Shown piece after piece: positions 26,616 through 34,525 of a stretch of DNA of 52,833 bases. Origin of the DNA: CAYRSS01 sp964426945 (GTDB taxonomy: Bacteria > Planctomycetota > Phycisphaerae > UBA1845); the NCBI GenBank assembly GCA_964426945.1, contig CAYRSS010000026.1, forward strand, positions 1-52,833, read 5' to 3'. Position numbers and translations under genes: made by a program. Each line of letters opens with the position of its first letter. The stretch's first letter is position 1. A model generated the notes under the pieces. The model was not told where the DNA came from. It made no database searches and saw only the letters and a program-made list of their open reading frames with translations.

Positions 26616-26652
26616 CGACGCCGGCGGGAGATTTGGCTCCCCGCCGGCGTCG
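26616..26652. terminator. strong hairpin between convergent genes
   Basis: 13-bp perfect stem CGACGCCGGCGGG/CCCGCCGGCGTCG with an 11-nt loop, 35 bp after the giant coiled-coil gene and 40 bp from the end of the convergent gene. No poly-T run on either side, so factor-independent termination is only likely. Confidence 0.5.
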
Positions 26653-26692
26653 GATTGAATCACGCCGAACTGTCCGATCGCTCGGCCGTAGG

Positions 26693-28363
26693 CTAGCCCT
26701 GGCAGCTCGCCGCGAGATCGACGCACGCGTCGTCCCACTCAACGAGACAGCAGTAGGGGTCCTGGTTGCACACCTGGAAGCAGCAGCCGTCGGTAGCACA
26801 GCCCGGATCGATGTGAGCGGAGTCACAGCTGTCTTCCGACGTCGAGCAAACCGGGAAGTTCCCGTTGCACGCGGCGTCAGCCTCCTCCGCGCAGAGCTCG
26901 TCCCACTGAACCTCGCAGCAGTACGAGTCGATTTCACAGATCGTCTGGCAGCAATCCGTGTCATTGCAGCCAGTGCCCGACTGGCCGGCGAAGCAGTCAT
27001 TGCTGGACGCGGCGCAGATGTTGGCGATGTTCGGGACCGGGGCGCAGGTGATTTCGATGGAACCGTTGCCGGTGGCCCCGTCGAAGCCCGCTACTCGAAT
27101 CATGTACTGCTCGCCCAACGTCGCAGGGAAGCGGATGCGCGGAGCACCGCCGGCGGCGCAGTAGTCGTCGTCACAGGTGATGGCCTGCTGGGTGGGACAG
27201 CCGCAGCCGCTGTACGCCGCGATCTGGGCGTCATAGTCGGTGCTGCCGCACATCGAAACGGTCACGACATCGTCGCAGGTGGCGGTGTAGCAGTACCAGA
27301 TGTCGGCCTCCAGGCTCAGGATCGAGCACGGGCCCGTGTTGTCGACATCATCCGTCGTCGCGGTGAGCGACGTGAACGAGATGATGCCGTCGGTGATCGT
27401 CGTGGGCGACTGGCACGAGTCGTTGTCGAGCGGATCAACCGGCGGGGGCGGCGGCGGGGGCGGCGGCGGCGTGTTGGGGATGCAGCCGTTGGCCCCGACC
27501 GGCGTGCCTGGCCGCGTGCCGGGGCCCAGGTCGAGGGCATCGTTCACCCCGTCGCCGTCGGTGTCGCGCTGGACCGCGGCACAGCCGGCCGTGTTGACCG
27601 ACGCTCCGGGCGCGGTGTCGGGGCAGATGTCATCGCGATCGTCGACGCCGTCGCCGTCGGTATCAGGCTGCTCGATCGGGCAGCCCTCCGCGTCGACAGC
27701 CACGCCCGCCGGTGTGTTGGGGCACTGATCGACGTCATTGGTGACGCCGTCCCCGTCCGCATCCGTCGGGATCACGACCGGCTCACAGCCGACTGCGTTC
27801 ACAGTCGTACCTGCGGTTGTTCCGGGGCAGAGATCGCGATCGTTGGTGACGCCATCGCCGTCGTCGTCGAGTTGCGATGCGGCGCAGCCGGCGGCATTGA
27901 CGGGCGCGCCGCTCGGCGTGCCGGGGCACTCGTCCGTTGCGTCCGCCACACCGTCGCCGTCCGCGTCGGTCGGAGGGGCGTCTTCAGTGAACGTGGCGGT
28001 GACTTCCGTGCCTTCGGTCGCACGGATCGTGACGGGGTTCTGCAGCCCGGTCGTCGCGCCGGACCAGCCGGCGAACGTCCAACCGGCGTCGGCGGTGGCG
28101 GTGAGGGTGACAAACTCGCCGTCGGCGGATTGGGTTACGTCGCCGCTGCCCGCGATGAGCACGTTGACCCGCGCGGGGGATCCTGGTCCGTTATCGTTGG
28201 CGTTCGCGTTGCTGTTGGAGTTGCTGTTTGCATTATTGTTCGGATTGGGCGCGACGGCGCAGGCCGCGATAAAGCCGGCTACGCATACAGCAGGCAGCGC
28301 CCACGCGCGCATCGCGAAGATGACGGAAAAACGGCGGCGAACGGCTCGGCCAGTAGACTGCAT
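26693..28363 (-). CDS. thrombospondin type 3 repeat, Cys-rich lipoprotein
   Basis: Exported protein of 556 residues. A lipoprotein signal ends at AGFIAAC, followed by an Asn/Ser-rich low-complexity spacer. Next is an InlB-type beta-repeat (TADAGWTFAGWSG, about 85-125), then five thrombospondin type 3 units with D-x-D-x-D-G-x-x-D calcium loops (DADGDGVADATDECPGTP and similar), a run of ten prolines, a pre-peptidase-like beta domain (about 300-440) and two Cys-rich modules with CC..C..D.YCC..W.D.C patterns. The Ca-binding stalk probably displays the Cys-rich end outside the cell; function unknown. ATG at 28363 has AGGAAGGGTGG just upstream. Confidence 0.82.
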   Translation of the reverse strand: MQSTGRAVRRRFSVIFAMRAWALPAVCVAGFIAACAVAPNPNNNANSNSNSNANANDNGPGSPARVNVLIAGSGDVTQSADGEFVTLTATADAGWTFAGWSGATTGLQNPVTIRATEGTEVTATFTEDAPPTDADGDGVADATDECPGTPSGAPVNAAGCAASQLDDDGDGVTNDRDLCPGTTAGTTVNAVGCEPVVIPTDADGDGVTNDVDQCPNTPAGVAVDAEGCPIEQPDTDGDGVDDRDDICPDTAPGASVNTAGCAAVQRDTDGDGVNDALDLGPGTRPGTPVGANGCIPNTPPPPPPPPPPVDPLDNDSCQSPTTITDGIISFTSLTATTDDVDNTGPCSILSLEADIWYCYTATCDDVVTVSMCGSTDYDAQIAAYSGCGCPTQQAITCDDDYCAAGGAPRIRFPATLGEQYMIRVAGFDGATGNGSIEITCAPVPNIANICAASSNDCFAGQSGTGCNDTDCCQTICEIDSYCCEVQWDELCAEEADAACNGNFPVCSTSEDSCDSAHIDPGCATDGCCFQVCNQDPYCCLVEWDDACVDLAASCQG

Positions 28364-28727
28364 CTTCCACCCTTCCTGAAAATGGCGGGGACCGGGGCGG
28401 CGCTACCGCGTCGCTTGTCCTTGCCCCTCCGCGTCGTGGCGGATGGGACTCCAGGAGTCATCACCAGGTCAGAATCAAGGACCCCGAACAGGGCGCGCCG
28501 CCCACCGGGTCTCCCGCTGCTCGTGGCTACGCAACTCTAGGCGCCGAGGGACGGCCTAAGCAAGCCGAAGACGCGTTTCGCCGTCGTCGGGCACGCAGGT
28601 GCCGATAAACAATCAAGCACGACGCTGCAGGGCTGGAAACCCGCCCAGGCGGTTGCGCGATTCGCGCGGATGCCACTCGGCGGCGAGCCTATCGGACGCC
28701 GTGCCGCCGCCGGGTAGAATCACGCGG
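28364..28727. other. divergent intergenic region
   Basis: 364 bp between the TSP3 lipoprotein gene (minus) and the DUF309 gene (plus). Nothing beyond presumed promoters is visible. Confidence 0.4.
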
Positions 28728-29288
28728 ATGACCAGCGGCGTCCCGCGGTACACTGACAAGCCGTTCCCCCCGTACCGGTTTCGACCCGGCCGGCACCCGC
28801 ACCCTCACTCTTTGGGGGGGCACAGCTACGCTCCGCCGGATCCGCCGGGGCCACCGGCCACTCACACACCGCCCGAGAGCTGGCTCAAGAATTCCGCATA
28901 CCTGTTCGGCTGCGATCTCTACAACCAGGGATACTGGTGGGAGGCCCACGAAGAGTGGGAGGGGATCTGGCAGCTCACCGACAAAACGGGCGTCCAGGGT
29001 CGCTTCCTCCAAGGGCTTATCCAGGTCGCGGCAGCCCACCTGAAGCTGGAGATTGGTCATCTGCGGGGGGTCAACGATCTGCTCGGCAAGAGCGGTGGTC
29101 ACCTGGGCTGGGTGCTCCAGCGCGTTGGTGACGGGCGATACATGGGGCTGTCGCTGGCGCAGTGGTGGGCGGAGGTGCAAGGCTACTTCGCAGCCCAGCT
29201 CGATGTCACCGGCCCGCCCGTGCACGATTGGTCGCGGTATCCAGCTATTCACCTCGCCGCCGGCGCGTCGGCGACGGATGCCGGATGA
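28728..29288 (+). CDS. DUF309 domain protein
   Basis: A 186-residue soluble protein. After a Pro/His-rich N-terminal ~50 residues comes the DUF309 helical domain (about 52-130) with its signature YNQGYWWEAHEEWEGIWQL: the conserved E-x-H-E-x-W set that resembles a metal-binding or TPR-like helix pair. The family is widespread and uncharacterised. ATG at 28728 was preferred to the upstream frame because the earlier part is Arg-rich shadow sequence. The tRNA-Arg gene lies 70 bp downstream on the same strand. Confidence 0.78.
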   Translation: MTSGVPRYTDKPFPPYRFRPGRHPHPHSLGGHSYAPPDPPGPPATHTPPESWLKNSAYLFGCDLYNQGYWWEAHEEWEGIWQLTDKTGVQGRFLQGLIQVAAAHLKLEIGHLRGVNDLLGKSGGHLGWVLQRVGDGRYMGLSLAQWWAEVQGYFAAQLDVTGPPVHDWSRYPAIHLAAGASATDAG

Positions 29289-29358
29289 TGGTGCTTCCGC
29301 CGGGGCCGGCTGGCGGAAGTTCCCACGATGGGGCGACGTGGTAGGATACTCCCCGCGT

Positions 29359-29432
29359 GCGCCCGTAGCTCAGTTGGATAGAGCACCGGTTTCCTAAACC
29401 GGGGGTCGTGGGTTCGAATCCCGCCGGGCGTA
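29359..29432 (+). tRNA. tRNA-Arg (CCT anticodon)
   Basis: Complete cloverleaf of 74 nt: acceptor GCGCCCG/CGGGCGT, D-arm GCTCAGTTGGATAGAGC, anticodon stem CCGGT/ACCGG with loop TTCCTAA (anticodon CCT at 29393-29395, reads AGG), T-arm GTGGGTTCGAATCCCGC and discriminator A. The 3' CCA is not encoded. First acceptor pair is G.U. Confidence 0.95.
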
Positions 29433-29762
29433 GTCTTCTCGCCGGACCGTACGCACCGACCCACCTCCGCCCGGTCTTGGGCCACGGGCCGACCGATTGA
29501 GCCGGACCAAGGTCCGCGATGGGGGAAATCCCCGCGCAAATACTGCGCGTCAGGTTCGCCCGCGGCCCCCAAGAGCCGGTCAGGCCGCGAAGCCCGGATT
29601 CACGTTCCAAACTCACACCGCATACCTCCCGATGCATCGACACACGGGGTAGAGCCATCGCGGTTGCGCCGCGCCCGGACGGGGGACTCCTTCGTCCGCG
29701 CGGTGAGACGGCGCCCGCGCGGGGAGCCGGGCCGCGATGTTCCCACGACAGGAGATGCGCGA
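29433..29762. other. intergenic region after tRNA-Arg
   Basis: 330 bp leading to the large lipoprotein gene. No repeat of the tRNA 3' end and no integrase is found here, so this tRNA shows no sign of hosting an element. Confidence 0.4.
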
Positions 29763-32700
29763 ATGAGTTGGAAGCGTTTCGAACGAGGAACGATGGGACG
29801 CCTGCTGGTTGTCCTCGCCGGCGCGGTGATCGTCACCGCGGCGTGCAATACGGGCGTGGTCAATCCGCCCGGTGGCGGCGGTGGACAGGGGGGCGGCACA
29901 AACGACGACGGCAACGTCGTGCTGAACGAGCCGCTCGGCTTTGCGGGCAACCTCAGCGGCAAGGTCATCACCACCCGCTCGACCAAGGACTCCACGGTCG
30001 ACGCAAGCACGCAGCAGGACGTGCCGCCCGATCTCGACACGGAGAATACGCAGATCGTTTTCGAGGACATCGCTGGCAACGCGTTGCTGGATGCTGATGG
30101 CGACCCGCTGCCGCCGGTGCCGGTGAACCCCGACGGCACGTTCGACGCCTCGAACCTTCCGGTCGGCGTCGACTTCACCGTGTGCGTCGACCAGGAGATG
30201 GACGGCGACTGCGAGCAGCTCAGCTGCGTGAACATCCCCAGTGAAAACGGCGGGCCAGCGGGAAGCATCGACAACGTAGAGGTCGATCCGCTCACTACGC
30301 TCGTACTCGCCAAGCTGCGCGAACTCATGGCGCTGAAGGGCGTACAGGCATCGGAGCTGCCGATCAGCCCGGTCGCCGTGGTCGCCCGCGTGGTGGAGGC
30401 GTACAAGCACCTGTTCGAGGAATCGGGCGTCGATCAGACCATCACGCTCGAAGACCTGCTCAACTCTTCGCCTGAGGCCTGGGCCGCGCTATTCGACGAG
30501 CTGATTCCCGCCAACGCTCAGCAGGGTGTGGCGATCGTCGAAGGCAACCTCTCGCTGACCAAGGCGGTCGAGGTGGAGGAGATCGCCGCGGCTGCTGCCG
30601 AGGTCTTCCTGCGCGCCGGCTTCCCGATCATCGATCAGCCCGGCGGGCTGGATCTCTCCTTCCTGGGCGAGCTGGATGGCGTTCAGAGCCTGTCCATGTC
30701 GGAGTTCAACAAGACGCAGGCCCTTGACAATCCGCCGCCGGACGGCGGCCCCGGCGGGACGCCCGGCGCGATCGACCCCGAGCGGCTTGCGGCGTTCGTG
30801 GACAAGCTGCCGCCGGAACTGGCTGAGCTGTTTGCGGACGGCATTCCCATGCCGCTGCCGGAGGATTTCCTCCGGTCGCTTACGCCCGAGCTGAGAATGG
30901 AGTTCGACCAGTTGGTTCGTGGCCAACTGCCGCCGCTGCCCGGAGCGCCGGTACAGACGCCGCAGCCGAACCAGCCGGCGGACACGACGGCGCCGCAGTC
31001 GGTGCCCGGTGATCGTCCCGAGACCTTCATCGATCCGACCGTGTACTTCAGCCTGATTGCGGAGCCCGATCGGAACTTCGTCAACTCGGAGGAGAACGAG
31101 GATGCCGAGATCGACGACGAGGCGGACGCGCGTCCGCACCTGCCGCTGATCGGCGAATTCATCCTGCTCGAGATGGCCAAGCTCAAGGCGACCGGCGCGA
31201 CGATCACGATTGGCGACCTGTACGAGGTCCTGACCAGTGTCGAGTCGGGCATGGGACTGCGCCTCACCTACAACGTGTTCGATCCGCATTTCGCCGGGCC
31301 GCCGCTCACAGTTTTCGAGACGGCCGACGGCAAGGGCAAGGCGATCAACCTGCAGCGCATCTTCGACCGCATCCGTGAGCGCGGACTCACGCGCATCACC
31401 CCCGAGCAGCGAGAGCAAATCGAGGCCGAGCTTCGAACCGTCCTCGCCGAGATGCTGGACGGGACCATCGCGCCGAAGGCCGAGTACCTGCTCGACGCAA
31501 TCCTCGCCGAGAAGGTCCTGAGCGCGAGCGATCTTTCGAATCGCCTCCGGCAGCTTCGGGCACACCTCCCCTTCAGCCGCTCCGGGCCGAGTACGTTCTT
31601 CGTCGTGGCCGACGGTGATCCCTTTGCCCAGGGGCTGACGCCGAGCGCGGCGGGCAGTTCCGGGTCCGTCTCCGCCATCACCGTAGACGCGGTGGTGAGC
31701 GCTGATGGCACCGTGGAGTCTGTGAGCTACAACGACGACGGGAACGGCGCTCACTACCTCGGCTTCACCCCTCAGACCGAGCAGCGAGGCGAGGTGCACC
31801 TCATCGTGCGCGCCGCCGGCAAGCCGTTGCAGGGTCCGCGCGGTCCGGTTCGGCTTGACATGAATAACGCGTCGCTCTTCGGGGATGTCGACGGCGAGAG
31901 CTTCGTGGACTTCGTGTCGGAAGAGGGCTCGTTCTATCCCGGACTTAACGTGCCGGTCATCCGGCCGGACTTCCGTCCCGGCGAGGAGATGGACCAGACC
32001 CAGCCCGGCGCCGGCCCCAACCAGCAGATCTTCGTGCTCGCCACGGGGCTGGGTCGCGAGGCGGAACCGGTTCGGGTCGACTATGACCCGGCCACCGGCG
32101 ACGTGACCTACAACGCGGGCGGTCGGTTCATGCTCCAATTCATGCCGGACTCGAACCAGACCGGCCACTTCCAGCTGTTCAACCCCAACACGGGTCGCGA
32201 AGCGCGCCCCGAGGATCCGGGCACGCTCTTCCGCCCACCGTTGGAGAAGCCGGAGAACTTCGAGGACATCTTCAACGAACTCGACGGCGACGAGCAGATC
32301 GACGACCTCGACGACATTGAGGAAATCCTTGACGAGTTCAAGGATGATGAGCCGGCCGACACCGGCGAGGACACCACCGGCGAGGAGCCTGACGGCACGA
32401 CCGAACTGCCGCCGGGTGACACGATGGCAGACGGTGAGACCCCGGAGTCGCAGGATGGCCTGGACGGCACCAATGCGGATCCGAACGTCGCCGAGGCGGA
32501 CGTTCCAGGCGAAGAGAACCCGGGCGACATGCCGCCCGCGCTGCCCCCTGGCGAGGCGATCAAGATCGCAGTGGGCGAAATCGCCGGCCTGACAATCGAA
32601 CCGCAGTCGTTCCGTCGCGTGTTCGGCGTCGAAGTGCCGAACGAGAAGTATAACGCCGATGGCGATCCGTTCTTCGACGACGTTAACGGTGACGGCGTGC

Positions 32701-33215
32701 AGAGCGCCGATGAGCCCTCGTTCTCCTTCCGTCCGACGCTGCACGATCCGTCGGACTGGCGCTCGACCGACGTTCCGCGGTACTACCGTCGGGCCGGGAG
32801 CGGTGAAGCCATCACGTTCGAGGACGTGGCGTTCGATTCGGCGACGCCGATGACCCTGGACGGCGAAGAGCTCGTGGCCCGTCGCCTCGTGCCGCGGCTC
32901 AACGCCTTCCGCTTCGGCCGCCCGAACACGGCGATCAACCTGCTGACGGCGTTCCTGCGTCCCGAGTTCTTCGACGGCACGCACGCCCTGACGCGGGAGA
33001 CCGACCTTGACATTTTCGCGGCCGTGGCGGTCGTGAACCTGATCATGGACCAGGTCTTCAACGTCGAGACACAGGTCGATCCCGACGGCCTCGGCCCGCA
33101 GCCGCGCGAGCAGATGCTGATCGACGCCCACCCGTTCATCGCGCCGGTGGAGGATCCGTTCCACCTGCTCGTGCGCGGCATGGTCCAGCGGAGCAAGCCG
33201 GCTGGGGAGCAGTAG
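29763..33215 (+). CDS. large acidic lipoprotein of unknown function
   Basis: Exported protein of 1150 residues that I cannot assign. The N-terminus is a lipoprotein signal (GRLLVVLAGAVIVTAAC), followed by a Gly-rich spacer. A carboxypeptidase-regulatory/SdrD-like beta domain may span about 55-140. The middle is mixed alpha/beta with many Pro-rich linkers. Residues ~830-925 are strongly acidic (EEILDEFKDDEPADTGEDT) and probably disordered. Near the end is a calcium-loop pair (DGDPFFDDVNGDGVQSADE) of the EF-hand/dockerin kind. ATG at 29763 has GGAG 8 nt upstream. It is followed by a strong hairpin, and its neighbours are the tRNA gene and a transposase. Confidence 0.75.
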   Translation: MSWKRFERGTMGRLLVVLAGAVIVTAACNTGVVNPPGGGGGQGGGTNDDGNVVLNEPLGFAGNLSGKVITTRSTKDSTVDASTQQDVPPDLDTENTQIVFEDIAGNALLDADGDPLPPVPVNPDGTFDASNLPVGVDFTVCVDQEMDGDCEQLSCVNIPSENGGPAGSIDNVEVDPLTTLVLAKLRELMALKGVQASELPISPVAVVARVVEAYKHLFEESGVDQTITLEDLLNSSPEAWAALFDELIPANAQQGVAIVEGNLSLTKAVEVEEIAAAAAEVFLRAGFPIIDQPGGLDLSFLGELDGVQSLSMSEFNKTQALDNPPPDGGPGGTPGAIDPERLAAFVDKLPPELAELFADGIPMPLPEDFLRSLTPELRMEFDQLVRGQLPPLPGAPVQTPQPNQPADTTAPQSVPGDRPETFIDPTVYFSLIAEPDRNFVNSEENEDAEIDDEADARPHLPLIGEFILLEMAKLKATGATITIGDLYEVLTSVESGMGLRLTYNVFDPHFAGPPLTVFETADGKGKAINLQRIFDRIRERGLTRITPEQREQIEAELRTVLAEMLDGTIAPKAEYLLDAILAEKVLSASDLSNRLRQLRAHLPFSRSGPSTFFVVADGDPFAQGLTPSAAGSSGSVSAITVDAVVSADGTVESVSYNDDGNGAHYLGFTPQTEQRGEVHLIVRAAGKPLQGPRGPVRLDMNNASLFGDVDGESFVDFVSEEGSFYPGLNVPVIRPDFRPGEEMDQTQPGAGPNQQIFVLATGLGREAEPVRVDYDPATGDVTYNAGGRFMLQFMPDSNQTGHFQLFNPNTGREARPEDPGTLFRPPLEKPENFEDIFNELDGDEQIDDLDDIEEILDEFKDDEPADTGEDTTGEEPDGTTELPPGDTMADGETPESQDGLDGTNADPNVAEADVPGEENPGDMPPALPPGEAIKIAVGEIAGLTIEPQSFRRVFGVEVPNEKYNADGDPFFDDVNGDGVQSADEPSFSFRPTLHDPSDWRSTDVPRYYRRAGSGEAITFEDVAFDSATPMTLDGEELVARRLVPRLNAFRFGRPNTAINLLTAFLRPEFFDGTHALTRETDLDIFAAVAVVNLIMDQVFNVETQVDPDGLGPQPREQMLIDAHPFIAPVEDPFHLLVRGMVQRSKPAGEQ

Positions 33216-33717
33216 GCCCGGCGACCGGAAAAGGGCGCGGACAGCCTGCCGCAAGGCGGGCGTCCTGATTGAGGCCTCGATTCACACCAGACAAGGGGCG
33301 GCGATTCGCGTCACACGCGGGTCGCCGCCCCTCGGACTTGCTGCTCCGGGCTCACCCTGCCAAGGGAAGTGCCTCAGGATGAATGTGGCAGCAACCAGTC
33401 TCGTGGCGAGCACAATGGCCTTATGGCGCGAGCCCACACGGTCCCGAAGCCGCCCTCGCCGATCCGCACTCGGTCGGCTCGACATGGTGCGACTCCACGT
33501 CCGGGGTTCCGCGGCGGTTCGTGTCAGGGACGTTCGTTGATCGTCGGATCGTTGCGCAGGTGGCGACCGGCCGGTTTGCGAAGCTCCAGCGCATTGGTGC
33601 GGCTGGCGCGCCTTCAGCCCCATCGTAGCGCGTTCGGCGCATGTTGGGGTTGCGCCCTGCTGCGTGCATTTGTAGGCTGCTTCCGGGTTCAGATCAGGAA
33701 TCCGGAAGGAGCCATGG
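33216..33717. other. intergenic region left of the IS630-like gene
   Basis: 502 bp. The first part holds a strong hairpin (33294-33332). The rest has no intact gene; on the minus strand a short frame contains IGEGGFGTVW, identical in style to a kinase glycine loop, but it is flanked by stops and has no kinase continuation. Confidence 0.4.
33294..33332 (+). terminator. two-part hairpin after the large lipoprotein gene
   Basis: AGGGGCGGCGA/TCGCCGCCCCT (11 bp) encloses a 2x2 internal loop and a second stem CGCGT/ACGCG with a CAC triloop. It lies ~80 bp after the stop codon. There is no T-run, so it may act as a transcript-end stabiliser. Confidence 0.45.
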
Positions 33718-34413
33718 ATGATCGTAGCTTACTCTCAGGATTTGCGGGATCGGATCCTGGCATCCTACGACGCCGGCCTGACGACCAAGGACATCGCCGA
33801 GACTTTTCAGGTCAGTCGGCCCTGGGCCCGGCGTGTGAATCAGCGTCGTCGGGAGCATGGCGAAACAGCGCCCTGGGCGAGGGGCGGCGCGAAGCGCCTG
33901 ATCTTCATCGATGAAACGCGGGCCAAGACGAACATGACGCGCCTGCGCGGCCGGGCGCTGCGCGGCCAGCGGGTGATCGACAAGACGCCGCACGGCCACT
34001 GGAAGACCACGACGCTGATCGCGGCGCTGGGCATCGAGGGCATGCGGTGCTCGACGGTCGTGGACGGCGCCGTCAACGGCAACGTCTTCGAGGCCTTCGT
34101 GGAGCACGTCTTGGTGCCCGAGCTGCGCGAGGGCGACATCGTGATCATGGACAACCTGTCCAGCCACAAGAGCCCGCGCATCCGCACACTGATCGAGTCG
34201 GCCGGTGCGCGGCTGCAGTTCCTGCCGCCCTACAGCCCGGACCTGAACCCGATAGAGATGATCTTCTCGAAGATCAAGCAGGCGCTTCGGTCAATGGCGT
34301 GCCGAACGCGCGACGCGCTGTGGAGCGCCATGCAGGGCGTCCTCGACCGAGTCACGCCCAGTGACGCCATCAACTGCTTCAGACACTGCCGATACCCGCT
34401 ACGATTGCATTGA
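33622..34413 (+). mobile_element. IS630-like element (ends uncertain)
   Basis: Body of the insertion sequence around the shortened transposase. ATCGTAGCG at 33622-33630 recurs inverted at 34398-34406, with partial similarity continuing inward, and could be the terminal repeats; the right copy would lie within the last codons of the transposase. This is weak evidence, so the borders are tentative. Confidence 0.35.
33718..34413 (+). CDS. IS630-family transposase, internally shortened
   Basis: Transposase of the IS630/Tc1-mariner type, 231 residues; full members are about 330-350. The N-terminal helix-turn-helix is present (SQDLRDRILASYDAGLTTKDIAETFQVSRPWARRV), then after ETAPWARGG the frame passes directly to the catalytic core RLIFIDETRAKTN. 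The linker and second DNA-binding domain normally in between (~90-100 residues) are missing without a frame break. The DDE triad is intact: D in IDET, D in IMDNLSSHK, E in DLNPIEMIF. ATG at 33718 has AGGAG upstream. It may be a defective internal-deletion derivative. The expected TA target duplications could not be confirmed. Confidence 0.85.
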   Translation: MIVAYSQDLRDRILASYDAGLTTKDIAETFQVSRPWARRVNQRRREHGETAPWARGGAKRLIFIDETRAKTNMTRLRGRALRGQRVIDKTPHGHWKTTTLIAALGIEGMRCSTVVDGAVNGNVFEAFVEHVLVPELREGDIVIMDNLSSHKSPRIRTLIESAGARLQFLPPYSPDLNPIEMIFSKIKQALRSMACRTRDALWSAMQGVLDRVTPSDAINCFRHCRYPLRLH

Positions 34414-34420
34414 AGACGCT

Positions 34421-34525
34421 CTAGCAGTCCGGTGAAAAAGTCGAACCCGCAGCAGAAAGCCGCGTTCTTGACCGCGCCAGACGGGCGCTGATCGGCCGCT
34501 TCCGACTTTTTCAACGGACTGCTAG
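34421..34525. repeat. MITE-like element with 23-bp terminal inverted repeats
   Basis: CTAGCAGTCCGGTGAAAAAG (continuing TCG) at 34421-34443 pairs with its reverse complement at 34503-34525 with one mismatch (G/T). The whole 105-bp unit can fold as one hairpin, has no coding capacity and is bounded by CTAG on both sides. It follows the IS630-like gene by 7 bp and overlaps the stop codon of the HAF-repeat gene (34522-34524). Confidence 0.7.

Noticed and set aside
25249..28540. Very long frames antisense or out of frame to the coiled-coil and TSP3 genes (for example 25249-27000 minus, 26228-28540 plus)
   Set aside because: GC-rich repeats make long stop-free shadows; products are Arg/Ser/Leu-rich without domains, and one crosses the terminator region and two genes.
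30489..33254. 921-codon frame antisense to the large lipoprotein
   Set aside because: The sense frame has a lipoprotein signal and ribosome binding site; the antisense product is Arg/Val/His-rich shadow.
33440..33560. Minus-strand IGEGGFGTVW, like a Ser/Thr kinase glycine loop
   Set aside because: The frame is closed by stops on both sides and no kinase motifs (VAIK, HRD, DFG) follow; at most a tiny relic.
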